Source: Bacteroidales bacterium (GTDB lineage Bacteria > Bacteroidota > Bacteroidia > Bacteroidales > UBA7960). From it: a stretch of DNA of 6,416 nt. This document shows positions 1 to 6,416 of the stretch, in pieces. Below the pieces are notes generated by a model. The model was not told the DNA's origin and ran no database searches. It saw only the letters and a list, made by a program, of their open reading frames with translations. Positions within the stretch are counted from its first letter, which is position 1, and the number at the start of each line of letters is the position of its first letter. A program made the position numbers and the translations under genes. Location: assembly GCA_007132865.1 (NCBI GenBank), contig SLNU01000185.1:1-6416 (forward strand), given 5' to 3'.

Positions 1-2643
1 GACAAAGGTGAACTCCCCGTTGTCCTTGATGGGCAGATCATCGGCGCCGTTGTTCTGCAGCACCAGGCCGGTGCCTTCCAGGCCTTCGACCGTGCCGCCG
101 ATGGTGACCGGATCGCCCTGTAAACAGGCCCGGACTTCGACCGAGTCCACGTACCAGCCGACCTGCGAGACCGAGGAATCGGTCCCGAAGCGAAACCGGA
201 AACGAACATCCTGGCCTTCCCAGGCACCCAGGTCCACGGCATAACGCTCCCAGAATGTGCGCGGATCGCCACACCAGGCCTGCTGGTCGCCCAGCGGATT
301 GCCGAATCCGTCGCTGATGACGCCGTCATACTCGCGCACCAGGATATGTTCGTTGCCAACCTGGGTCCAGGTAGCGCCGTCATTGGTGGAAATCTCCAGA
401 AAGCCGCCGTCATAACAACCCGGACCGCCGCTCTCGACATCCTGCCAGTTCTGGAAATTCAGAAACAGCGATGCAACCCCGGCAGGCAGACTCACTTCGG
501 GTGAGGCCAGCCGTTGATCCGATACCGTGGCGATGTTCTGCGCAAACATCGAATGGCCGCCCGCATGGCTCTGGGTCGAGCTCGCCACCCAGGTGACCGC
601 GCCGCTGGAGCCGGCGGTACTCCAGTCGGCCGGAATGGAGCCCGCGGCAAAATCCTCTTGGAACAGCGACTGGGTCTGCGTGCCGACCGGGCAATCTCCG
701 GGCAGCGCTTCGGTGCTGAAAGACACGACTTCGGACCACTCTCCGGTGCCGCAATCGTTGCCGGCGCGTACTCGCAGGTAATAGGTGGAGTTGGTCTCCA
801 GCGGCGAATCAACCTCATGGCTGGTACCGAATGAACTGGCGGTATAAACGACATCGTTGAAGGCTGCATCGGTGGCGATCTCGATCTGGTAATCGAACGC
901 CTGGTCCGCCGCGGTCCACTCCAGCACCGGTTCGATCGACACGCCAACCGCACCGTCCGCTGGCGCATTGATGGTGGCCACCGCCGGGCTGTCGTCACTC
1001 AGGGTCACGCTCATGTCGACCGAGGCCTCGGCATCATCACTTTCGCCTTGAAGTGCAAATGCAAAGGTCCCGGTTCCGGCCGCGCTCAGACTGGAAAGGT
1101 TGAGCTGGCTGTCCCCCGGCGGGGTCACGGGATTGATGGAAAAGTGACTGTCGATTCCGGCCGGCAGGCCATCGGTGCCCAGCGTCACCGGGTCGTCAAT
1201 ATCGCCGGACTGGGTCACGTCAATATGAATGGTCAGGTCATCGAATCCACACTGGCTGAGATTGGTCGACTCGGGCTCGAGCCCGAAGCCGGCCTCGCCC
1301 AGACCACCAATGACCAGGGTCCCGGTATCGTTCGGATCCAGCCAGTCCTTCAGCCGACCGCTGGCGGAACTGCCGGCCTCCCAGGACCAGGCGATGCGAC
1401 CGTACCAGTCAGGAAGATTGTTGCCGCAGGCCGCGCCGCCACCATGCAACTGACCAACAACCTGGCCATCCGGGTTGAACAGGGGGGAACCCGAGGATCC
1501 TGGCTCCGTTGTGCCGATGTCCCAGTCGCCGACACGGATGTGAGTCGATCCAGGATCCGGTGTGTTGCTGCCATAGGCAGTGATAGTGGTTGGATCCCAC
1601 TCAAAACTGATTCTTTTCTCGTTGGTGCTTGGGTGATGGACGGCAACCGCCCAGTCGGTAGCCTGATCCCGGGCATCCCAGCCAGCGTAGGTCACGTTGA
1701 AGTCAGGGTTGGGTGGATTGAATAGCTCTACCAGAGTGAAATCAGAAGCCGAACCACTGGCCCGGAATGTCGATCCGGTATTGAACTGGTCCAGGCTACC
1801 GTCACCGGTCCCGCCCGATCCGGGAGCACCGGGTGGCCGGCAATAGGAGTTTTCGAAATTCCAGTAGGTGACCAACGAAGCCGCATTGCCGGAATTGATC
1901 CCGCAATGGGCGGCGGTCATGAAATAAGGCGCGGCGTCAAACTCGACATTGTTGACCATGAACCCGGTACAGAATGTACCGCCTCCGGTCGAGATCACGG
2001 CTACCGAGGAAATCTGGTGCTGCCAGTCATCGCCCTCCGGGCAGACCACGTCAACATTGCAGGCACCGGACCGGATCGAGGCGCTTTCGTGGAAACCGCG
2101 GTAGCCATAGTTGATGGACCCGATCTCCAGCATGAGCTGGTCCCTGGACTGAACCGGCACCTGCAACTCGACAACCATGCTCTCACCGTTGAGAATCGGG
2201 GTCCAGAGTTCGTCGGCCGGATTGTTGTCGGCCGTTGTGAACGGGCGAATCCGATGCTTGCCATCGGCAGAAAACAGGTGCAGGCTGGCACCCTCGGGCA
2301 GGCGAAACTGACTGAAACCAAGGTTGACCGACACGGCACCCGGTGCATGGATACGGTGGCGCCAGACTTCGATGGCATCCGGCGCGGATTCCCAATGCCC
2401 CGAATCATGCGGCGAAATAACCACTTCGTGTGGAATGGCGAAGCGCGGCGCGACACCCGGCTCGGCCTCGCGTATCGCATCCTCGGCCAGCAAGGCGTCG
2501 CGATCCAGGGACTGTAGCTCCGTGACTGGCACCTGCTCCAGCGGCTGGAGCATACCGTCCAGCGTCAGTGGCAGCCTTTCGGCCGATTGAATTGACACGC
2601 TGAAAACCAGCAGCGCCGAAATCAGAAGAATTCTGGGGGACAT
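1..2643 (-). CDS. Lysyl endopeptidase-like secreted serine protease (S1 fold), 5' part, runs off the left edge
   Basis: Secreted trypsin-fold protease predicted to cut after lysine. I translated the frame from the ATG at 2643 to base 1: 881 codons, no stop, so the C-terminus is missing. Residues 1-21 look like a Sec signal peptide (MSPR, then a hydrophobic core). Residues 22 to about 190 are a propeptide. The catalytic domain spans about 190-445 and matches Achromobacter protease I (API) closely as I remember it. The triad is His246 (MTAAHC), Asp301 (SDFTLVEL) and Ser384 (EPGSSGSP). All six API disulfide cysteines have counterparts: C195/C406, C201/C268, C225/C247. Asp412 (DWYGR) and His400 (QLHGG) match the Lys-pocket Asp225 and His210. 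Tyr357 replaces Trp169. Then follow an Ig-like domain (about 460-550), FnIII-like (552-645), a MAM/immune-inhibitor-A-like sandwich (660-840) and the start of a GGTVEGLEGTG module (842-881). The start is fixed by an in-frame TAA three codons upstream and by the signal peptide. It has only four lysines. Fold and triad are near certain; lysine specificity is a strong inference. Confidence 0.95.
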   Translation of the reverse strand, partial: MSPRILLISALLVFSVSIQSAERLPLTLDGMLQPLEQVPVTELQSLDRDALLAEDAIREAEPGVAPRFAIPHEVVISPHDSGHWESAPDAIEVWRHRIHAPGAVSVNLGFSQFRLPEGASLHLFSADGKHRIRPFTTADNNPADELWTPILNGESMVVELQVPVQSRDQLMLEIGSINYGYRGFHESASIRSGACNVDVVCPEGDDWQHQISSVAVISTGGGTFCTGFMVNNVEFDAAPYFMTAAHCGINSGNAASLVTYWNFENSYCRPPGAPGSGGTGDGSLDQFNTGSTFRASGSASDFTLVELFNPPNPDFNVTYAGWDARDQATDWAVAVHHPSTNEKRISFEWDPTTITAYGSNTPDPGSTHIRVGDWDIGTTEPGSSGSPLFNPDGQVVGQLHGGGAACGNNLPDWYGRIAWSWEAGSSASGRLKDWLDPNDTGTLVIGGLGEAGFGLEPESTNLSQCGFDDLTIHIDVTQSGDIDDPVTLGTDGLPAGIDSHFSINPVTPPGDSQLNLSSLSAAGTGTFAFALQGESDDAEASVDMSVTLSDDSPAVATINAPADGAVGVSIEPVLEWTAADQAFDYQIEIATDAAFNDVVYTASSFGTSHEVDSPLETNSTYYLRVRAGNDCGTGEWSEVVSFSTEALPGDCPVGTQTQSLFQEDFAAGSIPADWSTAGSSGAVTWVASSTQSHAGGHSMFAQNIATVSDQRLASPEVSLPAGVASLFLNFQNWQDVESGGPGCYDGGFLEISTNDGATWTQVGNEHILVREYDGVISDGFGNPLGDQQAWCGDPRTFWERYAVDLGAWEGQDVRFRFRFGTDSSVSQVGWYVDSVEVRACLQGDPVTIGGTVEGLEGTGLVLQNNGADDLPIKDNGEFTFV

Positions 2644-2652
2644 CAGTGTTTA

Positions 2653-2658
2653 CTCTCT
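2653..2658 (-). promoter_or_regulatory. Weak purine-rich ribosome binding site of the lysyl endopeptidase-like gene
   Basis: On the minus strand AGAGAG lies nine bases before the ATG at 2643. It is purine-rich but lacks a GGAGG core, so initiation may be weak or helped by translation of the upstream S8 gene, although a 112-base gap argues against tight coupling. No convincing -35/-10 pair was found in the gap. Confidence 0.35.
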
Positions 2659-2713
2659 ATATGGTTTCTTCAAGCCAGCGGCCTACACGACCCCCTATTC
2701 GTGCAAGCCGGAC

Positions 2714-2741
2714 GGTGCGCAGCACATTTGTGCTGCGCACC
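2714..2741 (-). terminator. Intergenic 12-bp perfect hairpin, possible terminator or mRNA-end stabiliser
   Basis: The arms GGTGCGCAGCAC and GTGCTGCGCACC pair perfectly around a four-base loop, giving a GC-rich 12-bp stem 14 bases after the TAG stop of the S8 protease gene. Neither strand has a run of Ts after the stem; on the minus strand it continues GTCCGGCTTG. A classical intrinsic terminator is therefore not supported. It may instead protect the 3' end of the S8 message, attenuate read-through into the downstream protease gene, or assist Rho-type or bidirectional termination. The hairpin is seen directly; the role is inferred. Confidence 0.4.
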
Positions 2742-2755
2742 AGAATTATCCGTTC

Positions 2756-5700
2756 CTACGGTTCGAAACGGTCCTGGAAGATTTCCGGTTCGGGCTCGAT
2801 GCCCTGTCCAACCAGGCTGACATTGTGTGACTGCCCATCGGCACGGACCCTGAGCACACCCGAATAGGAAGTCAGTGCGGTCGGAGTGAAGCGAACCTCG
2901 ATACTGCAGGATTCCTGGGGTGGCAAGGCCTCCGGGCAATCGTTGGTGATTAGCTCGAAATAGCTCTGCCCCGAGATCACCTCGATCTGGTTGAAATGCA
3001 GACCGGCTGAACCTTCTTCCGCCTGGTTGCTGATCATCAGATCGAGAGTCCTGCTCTGGGTCGTCCCGACTTGTCCGAAGGCCAGGGAGGAAGGTGACAG
3101 CACGATATCACCCGGCGGCAGGTCCAGCACTTCCAGGTCGACCGGAACGGAAATCGGTCCGACCCCGGCCTGGTTTGTATTAACACAAATCTCGCCCTGG
3201 TGCGATCCGATGGCCAGACCATCGGTGCTGACCGACACATCGACAGTGTCAATGGTCCCGGCCTCGGTGTTGCCGGAACCCGGGTTGATGCTCAGCCAGC
3301 CGGCGGGCGTTCCGCCTTCGCAGGGTGAGGTTGACAGGGACCAGTTCAACACTCCGGTGCCCACGTTCTCGATGCTCAGCGTGGCATTGTCGCTTTGCCC
3401 GGTATTGACCACGAACTCGAACTCGGCCGGGTTGACGTCGGCAATCGGATCAAAGCGCGTCTGGAACGGGCTGACATCACTCCAGGCCCCATCGCCGCAG
3501 TGATCCTGGCCGCGTACCCGCCAGTAATAGTCGGTTTCCAGATCCAGGGTGAATCCGGGGATAAACGAGGTCGCGCTGACGGTCTCGTCGATGACCAGGT
3601 CGGAAAAGCCATCATCGGTCGCCACCTGGATCTGGTAGTCGTTCACGCCGTCCAGGCCAACCCAGACGAACTCCGGTTGCAGGGCCACATCCACCGCACC
3701 CGGTTCCGGCTCGACCAGTTCCACCGCTTCGGGCACGGCCTCCAGGGTCAGCATCAATGGCGACTGCAAGACTTCCTCACCATCATCACCAATGACCTGA
3801 ATTTCGCTTGAGCCGGTCTCCGCTGCCGCATCCACGCTGAGCGTCAGCACCGAATTTCCCGGTGCCGCGACCGCGGCGGGGTCGAAACTGCTGGTCACGC
3901 CGGCCGGCTCACCACTGGCTGACAGGTTCACCGTCTCCGAGTAATCGCCAACCACACCGATCATCACGTCAATCAGGAGGTCATCGCTGCCCGATTCGGG
4001 AATGCAGAAGGAAGTCGCTTCGGGTTCGATTTCAAGAGTGAAGGTCGGATCGCCAATCTGGCAGTTGTAGCAGACCAGGGCGAAGTCCTGAGCCGGATCT
4101 TCCGGGTTATGGGGATTCAAGGCATCAGCGGAGATGTCGATGGCGGCCACGGTCACATCAAAGGTGTTGCCGGCATGCTGGTCAGGTCGCAGAAACACGG
4201 CCTCGGCGTTGTTGCGGTGGTCGGCTGTACCGCCGGATTCGGAAAAGCCGTCGTTACCAATTACATTGCCCAGGTAAGTGTCTGCGCCGGTCTCCACGAT
4301 CAGGTCCAGATCGTTGACCCAGGCCGGGGTAGTGCCGCCCAGGCCATGGCCGGGCGCGTCAGTCCACATCAACATCAGGCGCACCGGCTCATTGGGGTCG
4401 TCAGCGATCAGCGGCAGGGTCCAGTCCTGCCCGGCTTCGGTAAAGACATGCTCCTGGTCGAAGTACATGACTTCATAGGGAGCGTTGACCACTGCATCGA
4501 GATCAAGCCGACCATAGCCCTGGAAACGCGAGGGAGTTTCGGTGATCGTTCCGCCATCGGCGTTGTTGTATCCATGCAAATTGGTGGCTACGGCCGTGAC
4601 GGCCGCCTTCATCATGGCCGGACTGGGATCTTCGGCGAACAAGTCGCGGTAATACTCGACGAAAATCGACACCGCGCCGGAGACCACTGGTGAAGCCATG
4701 GAGGTGCCGCAGGACAAACCATAAGCACTATTGCTACCAGCGGTGGCACTATCGGTGCTGCAACCCGGTGCGACGATATGCAAACCGGTACGACCATCGC
4801 ATGTTGGCCCGTGTCCCGAGTTCGGGGAAACATCGAAAATATTGGAGTACTGGTTTCCGACTGAAATCTGCATCCGGGTCGAGCCGACTCCAAATAGATT
4901 TTTGGCCTCATCCGGTGAACCCAGGGAACTGGGTGAACAGGCACCGCCGGAGTCCCCATTTCCGTTCATGATCGACCAGACCGGTAACACACCTTGATTG
5001 CCTGAAATCTCTGGTGTTGCATCCCGGGTAATGATGTCGATCTGCTGTGTGGGAATGTCATAACCCTGTGGCGAACCGGTCGGACCCCAGGAGTTGTTGG
5101 TCAGCAAGGCGCCGGAAAGTGCGGATTCACGATAGATTTTCAACATGCCATCGGGGATCATACTACCGGGACCGCCCCCGAGAAACGCGCCGTAGCGCTG
5201 CTGGATCACGTTGGCGCCCGGGGCGACACCCTGACCACGTAGAAAACCCGCACTGTCGACCACACCGCTGACCCCTGTTCCGGCCACCGCGGCAGCCACG
5301 TGCGTTCCATGCGTGTTGTTGCTGGTCGAGCAGCTGGTCGGAGAATCCCCGGATGGCACGCAGGGTGAAATCCGTCCAACCAAGTCCTGATGGGACTCCC
5401 GGATTCCCCCGTCCACGATCCCAACCACAACGCCCGATCCGTCATAGCCAGTATCAGTCAACCACGTTGCGTAACCCGGAAACAACTCGTGACCGGGCGC
5501 AGGACCGTGGTTGCCCACGATGGACTGATTGCTCATCTCACCACGTGGACCGGTTTCGGGCGGAATGTACTGGATCGTATACAAGGCCGGTATTTGAGCC
5601 AGATCCCAGTAGCGATCTCCGCTCACATCAAGATGCACCACGCTGGTATGGGCGGTGACACGGGTAAAGTCATGAACCGTTGCACCTGCAGCTTCCAATT

Positions 5701-6334
5701 GAGCACGAACCGTGTCCTCTTCAACTTGGCGACTGACCAACGCCATGGTTGGCACTACGGTAGCGTCACGCTCACGCTGTTGCGGCAACACCCGGAACTC
5801 GACCGCGAATTCGGCCGTTGCGCGGACCGCATCAAGGCTCCTGGCGGCTGCCAACTGGGATTGATCGGCCCAGACGACATAGCTATACGGATGAATGTAC
5901 TGTACGGGCTCAATTCCTGCTCCGCGCAGATTCTGTACCCACTGGCTGCGGATCGGGCCCTGGAACTGGACCAGGTGAAAGTCAGGACCATCGCCGGCAG
6001 TCGTTGGACTGCCCTCTGGGAACTCAGTCAGCGGATCGAAACGCATTCCGCCCAGATCCAGGGTGAACGGATCATCCATCACCGTCAGGCGCAGCCCCTG
6101 GTCACGCAGGTCGTCAACCATGGAAGCCGCGACCGGCCCCCACTGAAACGTGCCGTAATCGGCCAGTGAATCCAGTTGGCCGGATGCTGCCAGTCTGGGC
6201 TCATCGGACGAATGGTGGACCCGGACCCATACCTCTTCATTAGCCATGACCGAAGTAGTCAGGAAAACAATGGAAGCAATGAGGGCCAGACAGGTTCTTG
6301 AAGTTGCCGCAAGGCATGAATTCAGTTTGATCAT
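2756..6334 (-). CDS. Secreted subtilisin-family (S8) serine protease, KP-43 type, with multiple C-terminal beta-sandwich domains
   Basis: Complete 1192-residue secreted endopeptidase. Residues 1-31 are a Sec signal peptide with likely cleavage at SVMA|NEE. Residues 32 to about 295 are a prodomain resembling that of KP-43 proteases (FHLVQFQGPI). The catalytic domain (about 300-610) has Asp308 (IVDGGI), His342 (NTHGTHVA), oxyanion Asn459 (NGNGD) and Ser545 (GTSMASP), so it should be active. Six cysteines in it (325, 335, 466, 512, 525, 542) suggest disulfides. Residues about 620-757 are the KP-43 jelly-roll barrel (LMLMWTDAPG, WVNDLDL, QDFALV). Then come an Ig-like domain (770-866), FnIII-like (867-964), BACON-like (967-1072), an ASH/choice-of-anchor-D-like domain (1076-1180) and the tail IFQDRFEP. 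This ATG is the only usable start: no ATG, GTG or TTG lies between it and an upstream in-frame TGA, although no Shine-Dalgarno is visible. Only four lysines occur, one of them in the signal peptide. It is followed on the same strand by the lysyl-endopeptidase-like gene. Substrates are unknown. Confidence 0.96.
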   Translation of the reverse strand: MIKLNSCLAATSRTCLALIASIVFLTTSVMANEEVWVRVHHSSDEPRLAASGQLDSLADYGTFQWGPVAASMVDDLRDQGLRLTVMDDPFTLDLGGMRFDPLTEFPEGSPTTAGDGPDFHLVQFQGPIRSQWVQNLRGAGIEPVQYIHPYSYVVWADQSQLAAARSLDAVRATAEFAVEFRVLPQQRERDATVVPTMALVSRQVEEDTVRAQLEAAGATVHDFTRVTAHTSVVHLDVSGDRYWDLAQIPALYTIQYIPPETGPRGEMSNQSIVGNHGPAPGHELFPGYATWLTDTGYDGSGVVVGIVDGGIRESHQDLVGRISPCVPSGDSPTSCSTSNNTHGTHVAAAVAGTGVSGVVDSAGFLRGQGVAPGANVIQQRYGAFLGGGPGSMIPDGMLKIYRESALSGALLTNNSWGPTGSPQGYDIPTQQIDIITRDATPEISGNQGVLPVWSIMNGNGDSGGACSPSSLGSPDEAKNLFGVGSTRMQISVGNQYSNIFDVSPNSGHGPTCDGRTGLHIVAPGCSTDSATAGSNSAYGLSCGTSMASPVVSGAVSIFVEYYRDLFAEDPSPAMMKAAVTAVATNLHGYNNADGGTITETPSRFQGYGRLDLDAVVNAPYEVMYFDQEHVFTEAGQDWTLPLIADDPNEPVRLMLMWTDAPGHGLGGTTPAWVNDLDLIVETGADTYLGNVIGNDGFSESGGTADHRNNAEAVFLRPDQHAGNTFDVTVAAIDISADALNPHNPEDPAQDFALVCYNCQIGDPTFTLEIEPEATSFCIPESGSDDLLIDVMIGVVGDYSETVNLSASGEPAGVTSSFDPAAVAAPGNSVLTLSVDAAAETGSSEIQVIGDDGEEVLQSPLMLTLEAVPEAVELVEPEPGAVDVALQPEFVWVGLDGVNDYQIQVATDDGFSDLVIDETVSATSFIPGFTLDLETDYYWRVRGQDHCGDGAWSDVSPFQTRFDPIADVNPAEFEFVVNTGQSDNATLSIENVGTGVLNWSLSTSPCEGGTPAGWLSINPGSGNTEAGTIDTVDVSVSTDGLAIGSHQGEICVNTNQAGVGPISVPVDLEVLDLPPGDIVLSPSSLAFGQVGTTQSRTLDLMISNQAEEGSAGLHFNQIEVISGQSYFELITNDCPEALPPQESCSIEVRFTPTALTSYSGVLRVRADGQSHNVSLVGQGIEPEPEIFQDRFEP

Positions 6335-6393
6335 GGGAAGTTTGCTTTTTCGTCGTTTGCAATGGCCCGCGCTTTCAAACGTAGCTTGTCAGG

Positions 6394-6408
6394 CCGGAAA
6401 TTTTCCGG
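6394..6408. promoter_or_regulatory. 15-base perfect palindrome upstream of the S8 protease gene, possible operator
   Basis: CCGGAAA and TTTCCGG form a perfect inverted repeat around a single central T, with its near edge about 60 bases upstream of the S8 protease ATG. Position and symmetry suit a dimeric regulator site. The surrounding 6335-6416 leader shows a TTGAAA-like -35 candidate on the minus strand but no matching -10 at the right spacing, so no promoter is called. It could also be the tail of a structure belonging to an upstream gene outside the window. Confidence 0.3.
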
Positions 6409-6416
6409 GTCTGGAC

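Noticed and set aside
492..998. 168-codon minus-strand open frame with many Arg, Pro and Ser residues
   Set aside because: It is an out-of-frame reading of the FnIII/MAM-like part of the lysyl-endopeptidase-like gene, which is continuous in its own frame with no frameshift.
1048..1725. 225-codon plus-strand open frame
   Set aside because: It is antisense to the catalytic and Ig-like region of the lysyl-endopeptidase-like gene, with no motif of its own.
1906..2517. 203-codon plus-strand open frame
   Set aside because: It is antisense to the propeptide and His246 region of the same gene; a shadow.
2644..2755. Promoter for the downstream protease gene inside the gap
   Set aside because: TATAGA and TTGCAC or TTGAAG sequences exist on the minus strand, but none are paired at 16-18 base spacing, so no call is made.
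5390..6169. 259-codon plus-strand open frame
   Set aside because: It lies wholly antisense to the prodomain of the S8 protease, whose own frame shows clear family motifs. Its translation has no recognisable domain and an unnatural composition, as expected of an opposite-strand shadow in GC-rich DNA.
1..6416. Defence system, mobile element, CRISPR array or toxin-antitoxin pair
   Set aside because: No transposase, integrase, nuclease, repeat array or small gene pair is present; both genes have full signal peptides and read as secreted proteases.

Overview
The window reads as two adjacent genes on the minus strand. Each encodes a large, secreted, multidomain serine protease, and the two cover almost the whole segment. 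The DNA is GC-rich. Both proteins are acidic and extremely poor in lysine. They carry Sec signal peptides and C-terminal strings of beta-sandwich modules (Ig-like, FnIII-like, BACON-like, ASH-like, MAM-like). This combination, with the C-terminal tail IFQDRFEP and the GGTVEGLEGTGLVLQNNG module, resembles secreted proteins I remember from Gammaproteobacteria of the Xanthomonadales/Wenzhouxiangella/Lysobacter type. That placement is inference from memory, not a database result.

Layout in transcription order, right to left. Positions 6335-6416 are an 82-base upstream leader with a 15-base perfect palindrome and no recognisable Shine-Dalgarno. Positions 6334-2756 hold a complete 1192-residue subtilisin-family (S8) preproprotease of the KP-43 type, with the full Asp/His/Ser triad and oxyanion Asn. 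Positions 2755-2644 are a 112-base gap containing a perfect 12-bp hairpin. Positions 2643-1 hold an 881-codon 5' portion of a lysyl-endopeptidase-like (S1, chymotrypsin fold) preproprotease that runs off the left edge without a stop. This second reading frame is open from its ATG to base 1. No stretch over 300 bases lacks a gene. I saw no RNA genes, mobile elements, CRISPR arrays or plus-strand genes.

The genes probably work together as an extracellular protein-degrading pair: a broad-specificity subtilisin and a Lys-specific trypsin-fold enzyme. Points worth a second look: (i) only eight lysines in about 2070 codons across both proteins, even though one of them is predicted to cut after lysine; (ii) an Ig-like plus FnIII-like module shared by the two unrelated protease folds; (iii) a Trp-to-Tyr change at a known substrate-pocket position of the lysyl endopeptidase; (iv) no Lys at the expected propeptide junction, so maturation may depend on another protease; (v) the short C-terminal tail of the S8 protein, which looks like a sorting or secretion tag.
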